Shown: piece after piece, positions 1 to 11,262 of the stretch | Numbering within the stretch: the stretch's first letter is position 1 | How the letters are laid out: every line of letters starts with the position of its first letter | Source of the DNA: Casuarina equisetifolia | Lineage: Eukaryota > Streptophyta > Magnoliopsida > Fagales > Casuarinaceae | Assembly (NCBI GenBank): GCA_028551475.1 | Contig: CM052354.1 | Location: 4,819,391 to 4,883,390 of the forward strand | Length of the DNA stretch: 64,000 nt | Direction of reading: 5' to 3' | Translations under genes and position numbers: made by a program | Notes under the pieces: generated by a model | Databases searched by the model: none | Told to the model about the DNA's origin: nothing | Seen by the model: only the letters and a program-made list of their open reading frames with translations

Positions 1-3000
1 CATTTTAGAATTATTTGCTTGTTAGATAACATGATTTTGAAAAAAAATACTTATTTTCTTTATTCTTAATTTTTAATTTTTTATTATGTATATTATAATT
101 ATTAGTGCTCAAATTAAATGACATCATACAAGAATGAAAAAGTAACGTGAATGCTTTAGAAAAAGGAAGGAAAAAGTGTGAGCATGCTTTGAAAAAACAA
201 CAATATTGTCCGTCCCCTCTAAGCCATGAAAGGCAAGCAAGGGACAAAAAGTCTAATGTGTACAATGTCAGATCAACTAGAAAAATGTTGCAAGTAGGAA
301 AAAGCTAGGGAAATATGACGAAGGCTTGTGACCAACATGGTGGCAATCTCTGGCTAGCTGCTTTAGTCAATTCATGTTAAAGACATTATTGAGCATGTGA
401 CATTATTGAGTACCATTAGGATGAGTCATTTCACAAGAAAGAAACATTACTAGAAGAAAAACGTATTTTGGTAACTATTAGTCAATTGTTATTGCTACAA
501 TTTTGTCATGTTTCTTTTTCACATGATAGAGTAGCCAAAAGCTTCTTTATCAGGCCTTGTTTTGTTTTAGAATTACATTATATATAGTTTTTAATTATCA
601 ATTCTTATTACTTAGCATGATTACATGTCAAGATTTTGAAAGGATTAAATTAATTTTTTTAATTCTAAAATTATCTTAAGTTAGTTAGAGGATGTCTTTA
701 TTCTTAATGATTCTTTTCAAAAAAAAATACACTTCTTTTTTCACTTTTATTATTTTATCTTGACATCAAATTATAATGAATAAGCTGTGGATGCCTTAGG
801 AAAAGAATAGTAAATGTGTTTTGGAAAAAAAAGGGGTGAGTATAACAAATATGTCTATTTGATTTTTATGATTAAGATTATGCATGAGTTCTACCAAAGA
901 ATAGTGTAGTTTAGCTGTAAGCTCTACTTGTTAAATTTACATTAGAAAAAATAAACTAACTTAATAAACTAAAATTGATATCTCACCATATCGATGCAGT
1001 CGCATGGAGGCCCAAATCGAAATGGGGGTTAGCCGAGTGATTTGAGTGTAAGAGGAACGAAACTTTGTTTTTGTGACATTTGGCCACTGCAATTCATTTG
1101 GGAATAGGCAAAAAAGGACCTCAAAGACTGAACCGCACAGCATGAGGAAAAGGAGACCTTACAGTCTAATTGAAAACGACGGCTTAGTGGCATCAGCAGA
1201 AACCTTACAGTCTCTTAGGGGTAGGCAAAGGAGACCTAGAAAATTGAACCGCAGAGCAAGAGGTACATCTAATTGAAAAAAGATGTTAAGGGGGACGAGT
1301 GTTGGTTGATCTAACAATTGTGCTCTAAAACATCTTGAACAAAAACGAGTTCAAAAATCGAGGAGTACATAGAATAATAATTGTTTGAATAGAAAGTGTT
1401 GCTTTTCCAGTTTATAGTAAAGAAAGTGGCTTTTATGAACCCCTTTATGCTGGAGATGTCAGGGGTTAAGCGGCGGGCAATGCCACATTTTGCCTAAATA
1501 CATTGTATGGAATAATTTGAGAGCTGCAGGAGTTTATCTTTATCATAGAATATATTTTAATAAAGTTGTGATGCCAAAAATATAATAAATTATAAAATGT
1601 TCAGTTAATAAAATACATTTTGATAAAGTTATGATAAAAGATAAAAGAAAAAAGAAAAAAGAAAATTTATTAACTTTATTTTAATTATTTTATAATCATT
1701 TACTTGTTAGATAACATGATTTTAAATTATATATAATTGTTTCTTTTATTTTCTATAAATTTTTAATTTTTTATATTATCGTATCCTATCATTCTTTGTG
1801 CTTGCATTAAATGAGAACAAAAGAGTAGCGTGGATACCTTAAAAAAAGAAGATCAACTTTTGGGCGTACTTTGCAAAAAGAACAAATAAGTTGTCCCCTA
1901 TAAGCCATGAAAATAAAGCAAGGAAAAAAAGTCTTAGTGAGTGCAAAATCAACTCGAAACGTTGCAACCATTAAAAAGCTAAGGAAAGAAGATAAAAGAC
2001 TTACCAATGTGGCCGACAATCTCTAGTTGGCTGCTTTAGTCCTTTTTTGTTACCGAACATTATTGAATATGTGACATCATTGATTATCATTGGGTAGAGT
2101 CATTTGACAAGAAATAAACATATAGTAAAAACAAATATATTTTGCCAACTGTTAGCCCATTGTTACTGTTATAATTTCAACATCTTTCTTTTCCACTAAA
2201 TGAGCAACTAATCGGAATTGTAGATGTTTGGCACTCTCTGTTAAACTCTCTCATTATATTTTATTTACCTTTATTATTTTTATATTCTTGTATCTTATAG
2301 TCTTTAGTGATGAAATTAAATGACATCAAATAAGAATGAAAAAGTAGTATATATGCTTACAAAGAGAAGGAAAAAGTGTGTAATTGTTTTGAGAAAGCAA
2401 GACCAAGAGCTTCTTTATTGAGCCTTGTGAATTTTAGAATTACAATTATATATATGGCTTTTCAATTATAATTCTGCATTATTATGCATAAAGATTTTGA
2501 AAGGAATAAATTAATGCCTTTTATTCTAAAATTTTGTCTTAAGTTAGTTAGAGGATATCTTTATTTTAAATACTTGTGTTTCGAGTAGCATTAAAAAATT
2601 ATACTTTTAATGATTTTTTAAAAACATACTTTTTTTATATTATTTCATTTTGACATCAAATTAGAATGAAATAAGCCATAGGAATGCGTGCTTTGGGAAA
2701 GAAAGGTGACTTATAGAAAATAAGTCTGTTCGTTCTCAAACAGGAAAACAATCCAGCAGAAAAAGTATGATATGTATAATCTGAGAATTAAAAATAATGT
2801 TACAACCACGAAAATGTCTAAGAAAAAAGACAAAGACCTGGGACAGGGGGCTGACAATCCCTAAGTGACAGTTTGCTTTAATCCTTGACAAGTAACTATT
2901 ATTGTGATTCTCTGGGCAACAGTCCAAGAAAGATCATGAAGACTGAACTAAGCAGAACATTAATAGGATGTTAATAGTTAAAAAGGGTGGTTGATGTACA

Positions 3001-3240
3001 AGTCTCTTAAATGTTTCTTTTCAATCTCGAAAAAGGTCTTTCTTCTCTTAGATGGTAGTTCCCAACGTATAAGAAGCGGAATGGGTGGCATGGGCAGAAA
3101 ATGTATGGGCTCTTCAGTTAAAGAAAAAATGAATTTTAGAAAAGAAGGTGGGTGTTTTATTAAAATATATATTTCTTATGTTTCTCAATTTTTATAAATT
3201 TTTGTTAAAATTAATTTTTAATTTATTTTAATCTACTGAT
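1..3240. repeat. A/T-rich intergenic DNA made of diverged direct repeats
   Basis: No gene is supported here. The stretch around 11-540 resembles 1685-2220: both carry a 'cttgttagataacatgatttt' type start, an A/T-rich stretch, then 'gcattaaatgacatca'-like and 'gctttagaaaaag'-like phrases in the same order. A second phrase set (about 900-1140, with 'aaattgatat' and 'aggcaaaaaaggacc') recurs in weaker form near 2400-3000. The short open frames have no recognisable domains and low-complexity composition, so I read them as chance. Similar phrases recur at 4.3-5.2, 27.2-28.2 and 45.7-46 kb, showing this is old duplicated flank of the NLR array. Confidence 0.5.
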
Positions 3241-5539
3241 AGCTATAATAAACTCTGACGATCTAAAGATTTGCTGTCTTGATCATCTGATGACACAAAG
3301 ATTTACCTGCAGTGCTTAGCGCTCGAATCCAATGGGGGAGTGAACAAGTAGTGTGTGCCCTTTGGAAAGACAAGGAAACTGTCGGTGCCCCGACGACACG
3401 AAATGCCTCGTGTAACGTGGCTGCTCTAGAAAAGGAAAAAGACCTTCCCTGTCCATCGTGCCCAATAACAACTTGATATATGTGGGACAACTTTCTTGGC
3501 TCTCTGCTCTGTTGATCAATGTGACCAGATTGGAATCGCTCCTCGAACCAAGATATCTTAAAAAGCTCTTGAATCAAGACAATTTTGAAAACCTTTCCCA
3601 GTTCAAAACATCGATCAAAATAAAATAAACAAATATAAGTTAGAAAGTCCAAAACACTAGAGAAGAAGACAGTACCTTGTGCCAAACACCATGGGACCAT
3701 GGTGCTTCCGGGCTCTCTGCTCGAAAATCTGTAATTAATTAACGTGATTCCGTGGCCTAAAAGCTCTTGAATCTAAGACGGTTTTTAAAAACCTTCACGA
3801 GATCTAGACATCGATTAAAATAAATAAAAACAAAAGTTGGAAGTCCGAAACAGCTAAAGAGCAAGACAAAACCGTATACCAAATACTATCAGACCAATGT
3901 CATTTGTGCAGAGATAGAAACATGAAAGATCCACCATAGGAAACGGACGGTATGCACTACTATTAAAAATAAAAACAAAAATGGCTGAAGAATGTGGCAA
4001 AAAATAAGAGAGAAAAAATTGTTCAGTTAGTTGTAAAGTTTACATAAGCATTAATTGTTAGACAACACAATTTGCAAAAACAATATTGTTTTTGCTTTTG
4101 CTAGTCATGGTAATTAATTAGTCTAAATTCTATCGCATGGTCTAAAGTATTTAGAATTGCTTAATATATAATAAAATATGAATCAATCATTATAACTATT
4201 ACTATGAGTTAGTGACTTAATAATTTATTGGAATATGTACTCATAAGGGTTGGTTCACTTTAAAAAATATTATATAGAGGAGACTAACTTTGATGTGAAA
4301 ATAACAAAATTTTCATATTACACAAAAAATAAAACTTTACTATTTCTTTATCAAAATTTGTATTTTTTAGAATTACAATTATCATTTGTCTAGATTTCGA
4401 ATTGAATAAATTAATTTTTTTTAGTCTAAATTGTGTTAATTTAGTTAGAGGACGTCTTGACTTTTAAAGACTTGTATTTTTTGAATGGCCTTAAAAATTG
4501 TATTTTCAATGATTTTTAAAAAATATACACCTCCTTTTCTTTTTCTTTTTCTTTTTATATTATTTTATCTTCACCTTTTTGTTTTTCTAACACAAGAAAA
4601 ATAATCATGTAAAAAGTCTATACAATATTAGAATGAAAAATAGAGCTAATAATCCTTGAGTGATTATCTACTTTAGTCGACTATTATTAAATATGTGCCA
4701 TTATTGAGTATCATTTTTTTCATTATTGAGTATTATTGAGAGAGCAGTAATTTCATAAGAACAAAAATACTCTGTGGTAAATGATTGTTATAATAGGATT
4801 TTACAATGATAGTTGCTAATTGTCACATAAAAGTAATTTTTTTCTTCAAGTATTTGGTGTATTTGTAAGCTTTGCCTAGTGAATGTACATTAAAAAAATT
4901 GATCTTAAATTAATAAGCTAAAATTGATATTTTAGAATATTGTTTGGGTTGTATGATGGCCTATATCAAAAAAGTGTTGGTGATTTTAGTGTGAGATGAA
5001 TAAAAGCTGGTTTTTGTGATAGATGGTATTGCAATTCTTTGGAAAATAGGCTAGTTGAAAAGCAAAGCTTGAAGACTAAACTAGAAGAACATTAATGGGA
5101 TACAACTATGGTTAGTTGAAAAAAATGGCTGATGGACAACTCACAATGAGCCATCAATGAAGACAAAGACTAAAGAGGTTTATTTTCTCTCAATAAAGCT
5201 TCGAATGAATAACTAGAGTGGGTAAGCATGGGGCAAAAAATGCTTGGGCACTTCAAAAGAAAAAGAAAGAAAGACTGACCACGTGCTCTAAAAAAGAAGG
5301 TGAGTGTTTTATAGAGATATATATTTCTCATGCCTCTTAATTTTTATAATTTTTGTTTAAATTTTTAATTTCTTTTAATCTACTAATCGATATAATAAAG
5401 TTTGACAATGTAATGTTTTACCATCGTAAACATTTGACGCAAATGGTGAATGGACAAGTAGTGTCTATGCTTTGGAAAAAGAAGAAAAGTGTCGGTGCCC
5501 GTTAAGAAGAAAAGAAAAACAACTAACTAAATTGATTTT
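3241..5539. other. Gene-free upstream flank of NLR1
   Basis: I find no gene. A 145-codon minus frame at 3263-3700 has no family signature. The phrase around 3337-3400 ('gaacaagtagtgtgtgccc' followed by 'ctgtcggtgcc') recurs at about 5450-5500 as 'ggacaagtagtgtctatgc' and 'tgtcggtgccc', so 3240-3400 and 5395-5505 are diverged copies of one noncoding block. The part 4340-5170 belongs to the dispersed R1 repeat described separately. Confidence 0.45.
4340..5170 (+). repeat. Dispersed noncoding repeat R1, copy upstream of NLR1
   Basis: This A/T-rich stretch shares an ordered set of phrases with 27230-28170 and, in shorter form, with 900-1280, 2400-3000 and 45720-45990: 'ttagttagaggacgtctt', 'aagctaaaattgatatttta', 'attttagtgtgag', 'gcaattctttg' and 'gaacattaatggg'. 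No open frame is shared among copies, so it is probably noncoding. Its repeated position a few kilobases upstream of NLR1 and NLR2 fits tandem duplication of a unit that included its promoter flank. Confidence 0.5.
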
Positions 5540-5874
5540 ATTAGTCTCATATAAGGAGTAATTGCTAAACAATATGATTTGTACAAGTATATTAATCTAA
5601 AAGTTCTGCCAACCAAAACAATTTAAAAAGGTTGATTGGAGCACACTGACGGTGTAAATCATCATAAGTTGGAAGTCGGAAAAACGTAAATAAAAAAAGA
5701 CGAACAATCAAGACCAGCAAGTTGACGAAACCTGGCTTTCCTTCTCTGGTTTTTGGCTCATATAAAAATAGACCATACACCTTGAGCCTTCTACGCATCG
5801 AAAACTCATCTTTATTTTACTCTCCAATTATTTCAAGAACACTTCTCTTGCACTCTTTTACTCATCGTCAAGAA
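5540..5874 (+). promoter_or_regulatory. Promoter and 5' leader of NLR1
   Basis: The block is recognisably homologous to the DNA just upstream of NLR2 (about 31900-32243) and NLR3 (about 56090-56352): shared phrases include 'accaaaacaa', 'caagaccagc' and the leader ending 'cactc...tcatcgtcaagaa' before the ATG. A good TATA box (TATAAAAATA) lies at 5761-5770, about 105 bp before the start codon. A W-box core TTGAC, the WRKY-factor site, is at 5722-5726. This suggests the pseudogene once had a normal inducible-type promoter. The TATA call is sequence-based; the regulatory role is inferred. Confidence 0.55.
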
Positions 5875-6012
5875 ATGGCGGAAGGAGCTCTCTTTAACAT
5901 TGCTGGGGGAATCATCAAGAGTTTGGCCCCACTGGCTGCCGATGAGATTGTACTGCTGTGGGGTGTCCAGAATGAGCTTGAGAAGCTGCAAGATACGGTT
6001 TCAACAATCAAA

Positions 6013-6017
6013 GATGT
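6013..6017. repeat. Target-site duplication GATGT, left
   Basis: GATGT precedes the TG of the left retrotransposon end and is repeated at 11316-11320 directly after the terminal CA. Five bases is the normal duplication length for Ty3/Gypsy integrase. Removing the insert and one GATGT restores the reading IKDVLLDAE found in NLR2. Confidence 0.93.
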
Positions 6018-6897
6018 TGGCACGGAGGCGGGCCTGAGATCTTGTAAAAGGTCTATTTACTGGCAAAGCCCAATCCGGTCCAAGCCACAAATTATTATTA
6101 TTTCTCCACCTCCTGCTGCTGCCTATTTTTATTCCACAAAACCACTACACCCTTAACCCCACGTGAATTCCCTCCACAAGGAAAATCCCCTCACTTGTTA
6201 CTTTTAACAAACACCACACCAGCACTTTTCAAATTCAAATAGATAAGCTACTTTTTCTCCCATTATCCCACTGTTTCCAACAACCCAAAATTAAAGGACG
6301 AGTACTCAAACAAGTCACGGCAAGTATAACAATAATGGTCAAACAACTTTCACGCGTTAGTATTATCTCCGAGACAAACCACTAGGAGAGAGATAAAACC
6401 AAATGATCATGCGGTCAAGCCAACAAGATAATAAACGAGTCTCTACGGTCGGCCACTTAGTCTCACAACCAAATCCAACAAAAATACACAATTCAGTTAC
6501 AAAGTCACCACAAAACAACCAATCACCGAGAAAACCCCAAACGGCCTTCACGGCCAGAGGCTGTCAGCGAATAGCACTCATCCACCTGAATAGCAGTAAG
6601 GCAAAATAAGCGAAACAGTTTGAAGGAACGGGAAACTCACAGAAAAGCCTGGTCTCTTTAGAGGGAGACTCGTACCTCACAGGGATAACGTTCCCAGCCA
6701 ACGGGGTAATCCCACTTTCTTCAGAATTTTCCAGATGCCTCTCGTTCTCTTCCGGTAGCGCTATAAAAACCAAGACTCCAAGACTTCTACGACACCGTTT
6801 TCTTTTACAAAACACACAATACCTATTAATTAAATATACATGGGTTGTAACCAAAATAAGCCCATTAACAAAATAGCAACAGCCCACATACGTTCCA
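6018..6897 (-). repeat. Left LTR (880 bp, minus orientation)
   Basis: Begins TGGCACGG and ends ACGTTCCA on the + strand, i.e. TGGAACG...TGCCA in element orientation. It is the reverse complement of 9918-10797 over the same 880-bp length; by eye I find about three internal differences plus the first base. On the minus strand it is preceded by the polypurine tract, so it acts as the 3' LTR. Confidence 0.92.
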
Positions 6898-6914
6898 ATA
6901 CCATCCCCCTACCC
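6898..6914 (-). other. Polypurine tract of the retrotransposon
   Basis: In element orientation the sequence reads TGGGTAGGGGGATGGTAT and abuts the LTR start. This purine-rich run is the normal primer site for plus-strand DNA synthesis. It overlaps the stop codon of the pol frame at 6909-6911. Confidence 0.8.
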
Positions 6915-8494
6915 AAAGACCTTGCCCTCAAGGTCCATATCTGGATATCTCTCTTTCATTGTCTCTAACTTCTCCCAAGTTGCTGCTTCAGGTGCTAATC
7001 CTTTCCAATGCACTAGAATCTTTGTCTTCCCCTTCTTTGTTTTTCGATCCAAGATTGCTTGTGGTTGCGCAATTATTAATCCTTCCTCCTCTAAAGTTTG
7101 AGGTAACTCTGATTGCACTTGGATAGTGGGACTAATGCACCTTTTAAGGGAAGATACATGGAAGACAGGGTGTATTTTTGATTCTGGTGGAAGTTTCAAT
7201 TTATAAGCTACTGTTCCCACTCTTTTTTCCACTTCAAAAGGCCCATAATACCTTGGAGCCAACTTTTGATCCCTTCTAAGAGCTACTGACAAGCTTTTAT
7301 ATGGTTGTAACCTTAAATAGACCATATCCCCAGCTTCAAATGATTCCTCCCTTCGGTGTTTATCATGGTTCTGCTTCATCCTGTGTTGTGCTTCCAAAAT
7401 CTTATGCTTAGCCTCCCTAATAATCCTGTCTCTGTTCATGAGTTCCTGTTCTACAGATTCCACTGGTGTTGATCCAGGAATATATGAAAGTAAAGTTGGT
7501 GGGGATCGTCCATAAACAATTTCATAAGGACTCTTTCCTGTAGAACTATGGGGACTAGTGTTATAACATAATTCCGCCCACGGCAGCCATCTAACCCAAT
7601 TTTTAGGTTCATCTCCTGTAAAGCATCTTAAATACATCTCAAGAGTCTTATTTGTTGCTTCTGTTTGTCCATCAGTTTGGGGATGATAAGCTGATGAATG
7701 ATGGATACGGGTACCTTGCAAATTAAATAACTCTGTCCAGAAAGCACTAGTAAAAATGGGATCTCTATCACTTACAATTGTTTTGGGCATTCCATAGAGT
7801 TTTAACACCTTGCTGAAAAATTCCTTTGCCACTGTTGCTGCTGTATAGGGGTGTTTAAGGGGTATGAAATGGGCCATCTTAGATAGTCTATCCACCACAA
7901 CCATTATTGTTGTTTTACCCTCGGATGGGGGCAGCCCTTCAATAAAGTCCATAGACAATTCTGACCAAATTTCTTCAAGAATGGGTAATGGTTGAACTAA
8001 ACCAGCAGGGGGAGTATTTTGAAATTTATTTCTTTGACACACTTCACAACTCATCACCACTTGTCTAACCATTTTGTCCATGTTTTTCCATGCAAATACT
8101 CTTCTGATTCTTTGTAACGTTTTTGTAACTCCTTCATGAGTATCAGCATGCATCTCTTTAGCTATGTCATTAACTATCCCCAAATTTGTTGGTAAATAAA
8201 TTCGACCCTTCCAAAACACTAACCCATCTCGAACTTTCCAATGTCTCCCAGCTTCTCCTTCCAAAATTTGCTTGAGTAACTCTTGTGTTTCTGGGTGACT
8301 CTTCACTTCCTCTTGAACAACCTCTAACCATTTTGGAATCGGTCTAGAAATGCCCCAAAACTCTGCATCTTTTCCTTTTTTTTGTAACTGTGTCAACTCC
8401 TCCTCTTTTCTTGATAAGGCATCTGCAACAGAATTTTCTTTCCCTGCCTTGTACTGAACTGTAAAGTCAAAACCCATCACCTTAACTAACCATG
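6909..8494 (-). CDS. Retrotransposon pol, 3' part: RNase H end, integrase and chromodomain
   Basis: The open frame is 523 codons from its first Met and is open a few codons further upstream (WLVKV). It is the C-terminal part of a Ty3/Gypsy polyprotein and would insert element cDNA into chromatin. Residues 1-30 are the RNase H end (YKAGKEN..ADALSR). An HHCC zinc-binding region follows near residues 110-150 (H..H and CEVCQ). The DDE integrase core spans about 175-290, with the acidic residues in SMDFIEGLP, VSDRDPIF and the Glu after DGQTE. The last 60 residues form a chromodomain (ILVHWKGL..ATWE). The frame is intact but is cut off from the RT by an LTR fragment at 8495, so it cannot be made as a normal polyprotein. 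Domain identity is certain; activity is doubtful. Confidence 0.93.
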
Positions 8495-9081
8495 TAATAG
8501 GTATTGTGTGTTTTGTAAAAGAAAACGGTGTCGTAGAAGTCTTGGAGTCTTGGTTTTTATAGCGCTACCGGAAGAGAACGAGAGGCATCTGGAAAATTCT
8601 GAAGAAAGTGGGATTACCCCGTTGGCTGGGAACGTTATCCCTGTGAGGTACGAGTCTCCCTCTAAAGAGACCAGGCTTTTCTGTGAGTTTCCCGTTCCTT
8701 CAAACTGTTTCGCTTATTTTGCCTTACTGCTATTCAGGTGGACGAGTGCTATTCGCTGACAGCCTCTGGCCGTGAAGGCCGTTTGGGGTTTTCTCGGTGA
8801 TTGGTTGTTTTGTGGTGACTTTGTAACTGAATTGTGTATTTTTGTTGGATTTGGTTGTGAGACTAAGTGGCCGACCGTAGAGACTCGTTTATTATCTTGT
8901 TGGCTTGACCGCATGATCATTTGGTTTTATCTCTCTCCTAGTGGTTTGTCTCGGAGATAATACTAACGCGTGAAAGTTGTTTGACCATTATTGTTATACT
9001 TGCCGTGACTTGTTTGAGTACTCGTCCTTTAATTTTGGGTTGTTGGAAACAGTGGGATAATGGGAGAAAAAGTAGCTTATC
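8495..9081 (+). repeat. Internal LTR fragment (587 bp) in plus orientation inside pol
   Basis: It matches 9987-10573 of the right LTR with a constant offset of 1492, so without indels, and is inverted relative to the left LTR. It lacks both LTR ends, so it is not a nested insertion. It replaces the central part of pol. At its right edge pol and LTR share 'gataagct'-like bases across the junction, so the pol frame reads smoothly into the LTR. This suggests template switching at microhomology. Confidence 0.9.
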
Positions 9082-9617
9082 AATCAACTCATCAACAGTT
9101 GGAATTGGAAATTTGTCTTTAATAGTAACCCGATTTAGTGCTCTATAGTCAACACACATTCTCCAAGTTCCATCATGCTTCTTTACCAACAACACTGGGG
9201 ATGAATAAGGGCTGTTGCTAGGGCGAATCACCCCTAACATTAACATTTCTTTCACCAACCCTTCTATTATTCCTTTTTGATAATGGGGATATCGATAAGG
9301 CCGAGTAGCAATAGGTCCAGCACCCTCCTTAAGAGGAATCTTATGATCCACCAATCGGTTAGGAGGCAATCCTCGTGGTTCCTCAAAGACTTGGGCATAT
9401 TTTTCCAATAACTCATCCAACAACTTTCTTTTCCCCATACTTGGATCTTCTTTATTTTCAACTCCCATTAATTCAGCCTTCCCATAATGTTCATCTTTTA
9501 ATTCTTTAGATTCAGGATACTTGACTCCCCAAATACACATCAAAAATCCCGTCTTTGACTTCTCAAACTCCTTCTCTATAGATGACTCTTCCACTATTTT
9601 GCTTTGATACCATATTG
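9082..9617 (-). pseudogene. Retrotransposon pol, 5' part of reverse transcriptase (truncated)
   Basis: On the minus strand this encodes about 178 residues: a linker, then the RT start with [41 protein letters not shown] and [10 protein letters not shown]. These are the fingers motifs of Ty3/Gypsy RT. The YxDD catalytic box and everything up to the end of RNase H are absent; the frame runs into LTR sequence right after VDELID. Upstream, coding identity ends at PIWYQSKIV near 9617. It cannot polymerise. Confidence 0.9.
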
Positions 9618-9933
9618 GAACGTATGTGGGCAGTTCTGCCTTTTGGGTCAATGGTTCCCTCGGTTACATTTGGTATCGGAGCAGCTCCCGATCCGTGGTT
9701 CGAATCCCGGTGTTGGTTGATACACTTGTGAATTTCCTTGGGGGGCAGCCGGGGGTGGCGTGAGGCCGGGCCCAGGGGGTTTCAGGTGGGGTCCCAGCCA
9801 GGAGGCTGGGTAGCGGAGCGTGGTGGTATGTTACCGATATTTAAAGGTAATTGGGGGGGCCATCCACTGGGCAGTTCTGCCTTTTGGGTCAATGGTTCCC
9901 TCGGTTACATTTGGTATCGGAACGTATGTGGGC
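9617..9933 (+). repeat. GC-rich insert with 54-bp direct repeats and a tRNA-type primer site
   Basis: A perfect 54-bp direct repeat (9627-9680 and 9868-9921) flanks about 187 bp of GC-rich DNA. Outside it, the 15 bp GGAACGTATGTGGGC occurs at both edges (9617-9631 and 9919-9933) and is the LTR start. Straight after the first repeat comes a primer-site-like run (TGGTATCGGAGC, 9671-9682) and a tRNA B-box-like GGTTCGAATCC (9697-9707). A G-run (TTGGGGGGG) precedes the second repeat. This layout recalls tiny LTR elements (TRIM/SMART), but no clean 5-bp target duplication is visible. It may instead be a template-switch product with another family's LTR end. Confidence 0.6.
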
Positions 9934-10797
9934 TGTTGCTATTTTGTTAATGGGCTTATTTTGGTTACAACCCATGTATATTTAATTAATAGGTATTGTG
10001 TGTTTTGTAAAAGAAAATGGTGTCGTAGAAGTCTTGGAGTCTTGGTTTTTATAGCGCTACCGGAAGAGAACGAGAGGCATCTGGAAAATTCTGAAGAAAG
10101 TGGGATTACCCCGTTGGCTGGGAACGTTATCCCTGTGAGGTACGAGTCTCCCTCTAAAGAGACCAGGCTTTTCTGTGAGTTTCCCGTTCCTTCAAACTGT
10201 TTCGCTTATTTTGCCTTACTGCTATTCAGGTGGACGAGTGCTATTCGCTGACAGCCTCTGGCCGTGAAGGCCGTTTGGGGTTTTCTCGGTGATTGGTTGT
10301 TTTGTGGTGACTTTGTAACTGAATTGTGTATTTTTGTTGGATTTGGTTGTGAGACTAAGTGGCCGACCGTAGAGACTCGTTTATTATCTTGTTGGCTTGA
10401 CCGCATGATCATTTGGTTTTATCTCTCTCCTAGTGGTTTGTCTCGGAGATAATACTAACGCGTGAAAGTTGTTTGACCATTATTGTTATACTTGCCGTGA
10501 CTTGTTTGAGTACTCGTCCTTTAATTTTGGGTTGTTGGAAACAGTGGGATAATGGGAGAAAAAGTAGCTTATCTATTTGAATTTGAAAAGTGCTGGTGTG
10601 GTGTTTGTTAAAAGTAACAAGTGAGGGGATTTTCCTTGTGGAGGGAATTCACGTGGGGTTAAGGGTGTAGTGGTTTTGTGGAATAAAAATAGGCAGCAGC
10701 AGGAGGCGGAGAAATAATAATAATTTGTGGCTTGGACCGGATTGGGCTTTGCCAGTAAATAGACCTTTTACAAGATCTCAGGCCCGCCTCCGTGCCA
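9918..10797 (+). repeat. Right LTR (880 bp, plus orientation)
   Basis: Same length as the left LTR and nearly identical but in opposite orientation. It ends CCGTGCCA, three bases before the primer-binding site. The first base is C in place of the expected T (CGGAACG for TGGAACG), because the sequence here is shared with the preceding 54-bp repeat. It functions in layout as a 5' LTR for the gag fragment. A possible TATA-like run (aataaaaata) is near 10681. Confidence 0.92.
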
Positions 10798-10800
10798 ATT

Positions 10801-10822
10801 TGGTATCGGAGCCGGTTGATCC
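10801..10822 (+). other. Primer-binding site, initiator Met tRNA type
   Basis: TGGTATCGGAGCCGG follows the LTR end after a 3-bp spacer. It is close to the complement of the 3' end of plant initiator methionine tRNA (TGGTATCAGAGCC...), the usual primer of plant LTR retrotransposons. The A-to-G difference at the eighth base is shared with the primer-like site at 9671. Confidence 0.8.
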
Positions 10823-10835
10823 GGCTAGTGTGGCG

Positions 10836-11262
10836 ATGGCTCAAGCAACGGAAGAAAGAATAGGGCGTTTAGAGGGCCAAACAGCTCAAATAACGACCCA
10901 AATGGAGGAGATGAAGCAAATGATGGCAGCACTTACAGAGGCTTTGGGTGTTAACAAGGACAAAGGTGAAACGTCGGGCAGTCGGCATGAAGAAGTTTCT
11001 GCAGAACCCCCAGGTGGGGGCAGTAGCTCTGGAAACAAGTCTAACCATGAAGGGAAGTTGAAGATAGGAAAGATTGAGTTTCCTAAATATAATGGGGAAT
11101 ATGATCCAGCAGGATGGATTTATCAGGCAGAATTGTTCTTTGAATGCTATAAGACCCCGGAAGATGAAAAAGTAAGTATTGCCTCGTGGCACTTAGAAGG
11201 AGATGCACTGGTTTGGTCTAAGGTTTTTAAACAGAATGCTAGAGGCAGACCTATAACATGGG
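10836..11262 (+). pseudogene. Retrotransposon gag, N-terminal part (truncated)
   Basis: From ATG 10836 the frame encodes a polar coiled-coil-like start (residues about 1-35, GRLEGQTAQITTQMEEM), a low-complexity Gly/Ser linker, then the Gag core with FPKYNGEYDPAGWIYQAE, FFECY and WHLEGDALVW. These are typical of plant Ty3/Gypsy Gag. At 11256-11262 (acatggg) the sequence switches into an inverted LTR end and the frame closes at 11294. No CCHC zinc knuckle, protease or RT follows. An in-frame upstream extension through the LTR has no start role. Confidence 0.87.

Noticed and set aside
1073..1276. 67-codon Arg-rich frame with internal repeat (RQRRPRK)
   Set aside because: Made of a short local duplication in R1-type noncoding DNA ('aggcaaa.gga' twice); no counterpart in other R1 copies.
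3263..3700. 145-codon minus-strand frame
   Set aside because: No recognisable domain, and the DNA is a diverged copy of a noncoding block also at 5395-5505.
6363..6609. Short open frames repeated at 6403, 8714, 8772, 10206 and 10264
   Set aside because: They lie inside the LTR copies and repeat only because the LTR repeats; no domain or start context.
8495..9081. A nested solo LTR inside pol
   Set aside because: It lacks both LTR termini and a target duplication, and the pol sequence on either side is not contiguous, so it is a rearrangement rather than an insertion.
9671..9707. Possible tRNA gene or SINE head (TGGTATCGGAGC plus GGTTCGAATCC)
   Set aside because: No cloverleaf stems or A-box at correct spacing could be drawn; the first motif is better explained as an LTR primer-binding site.
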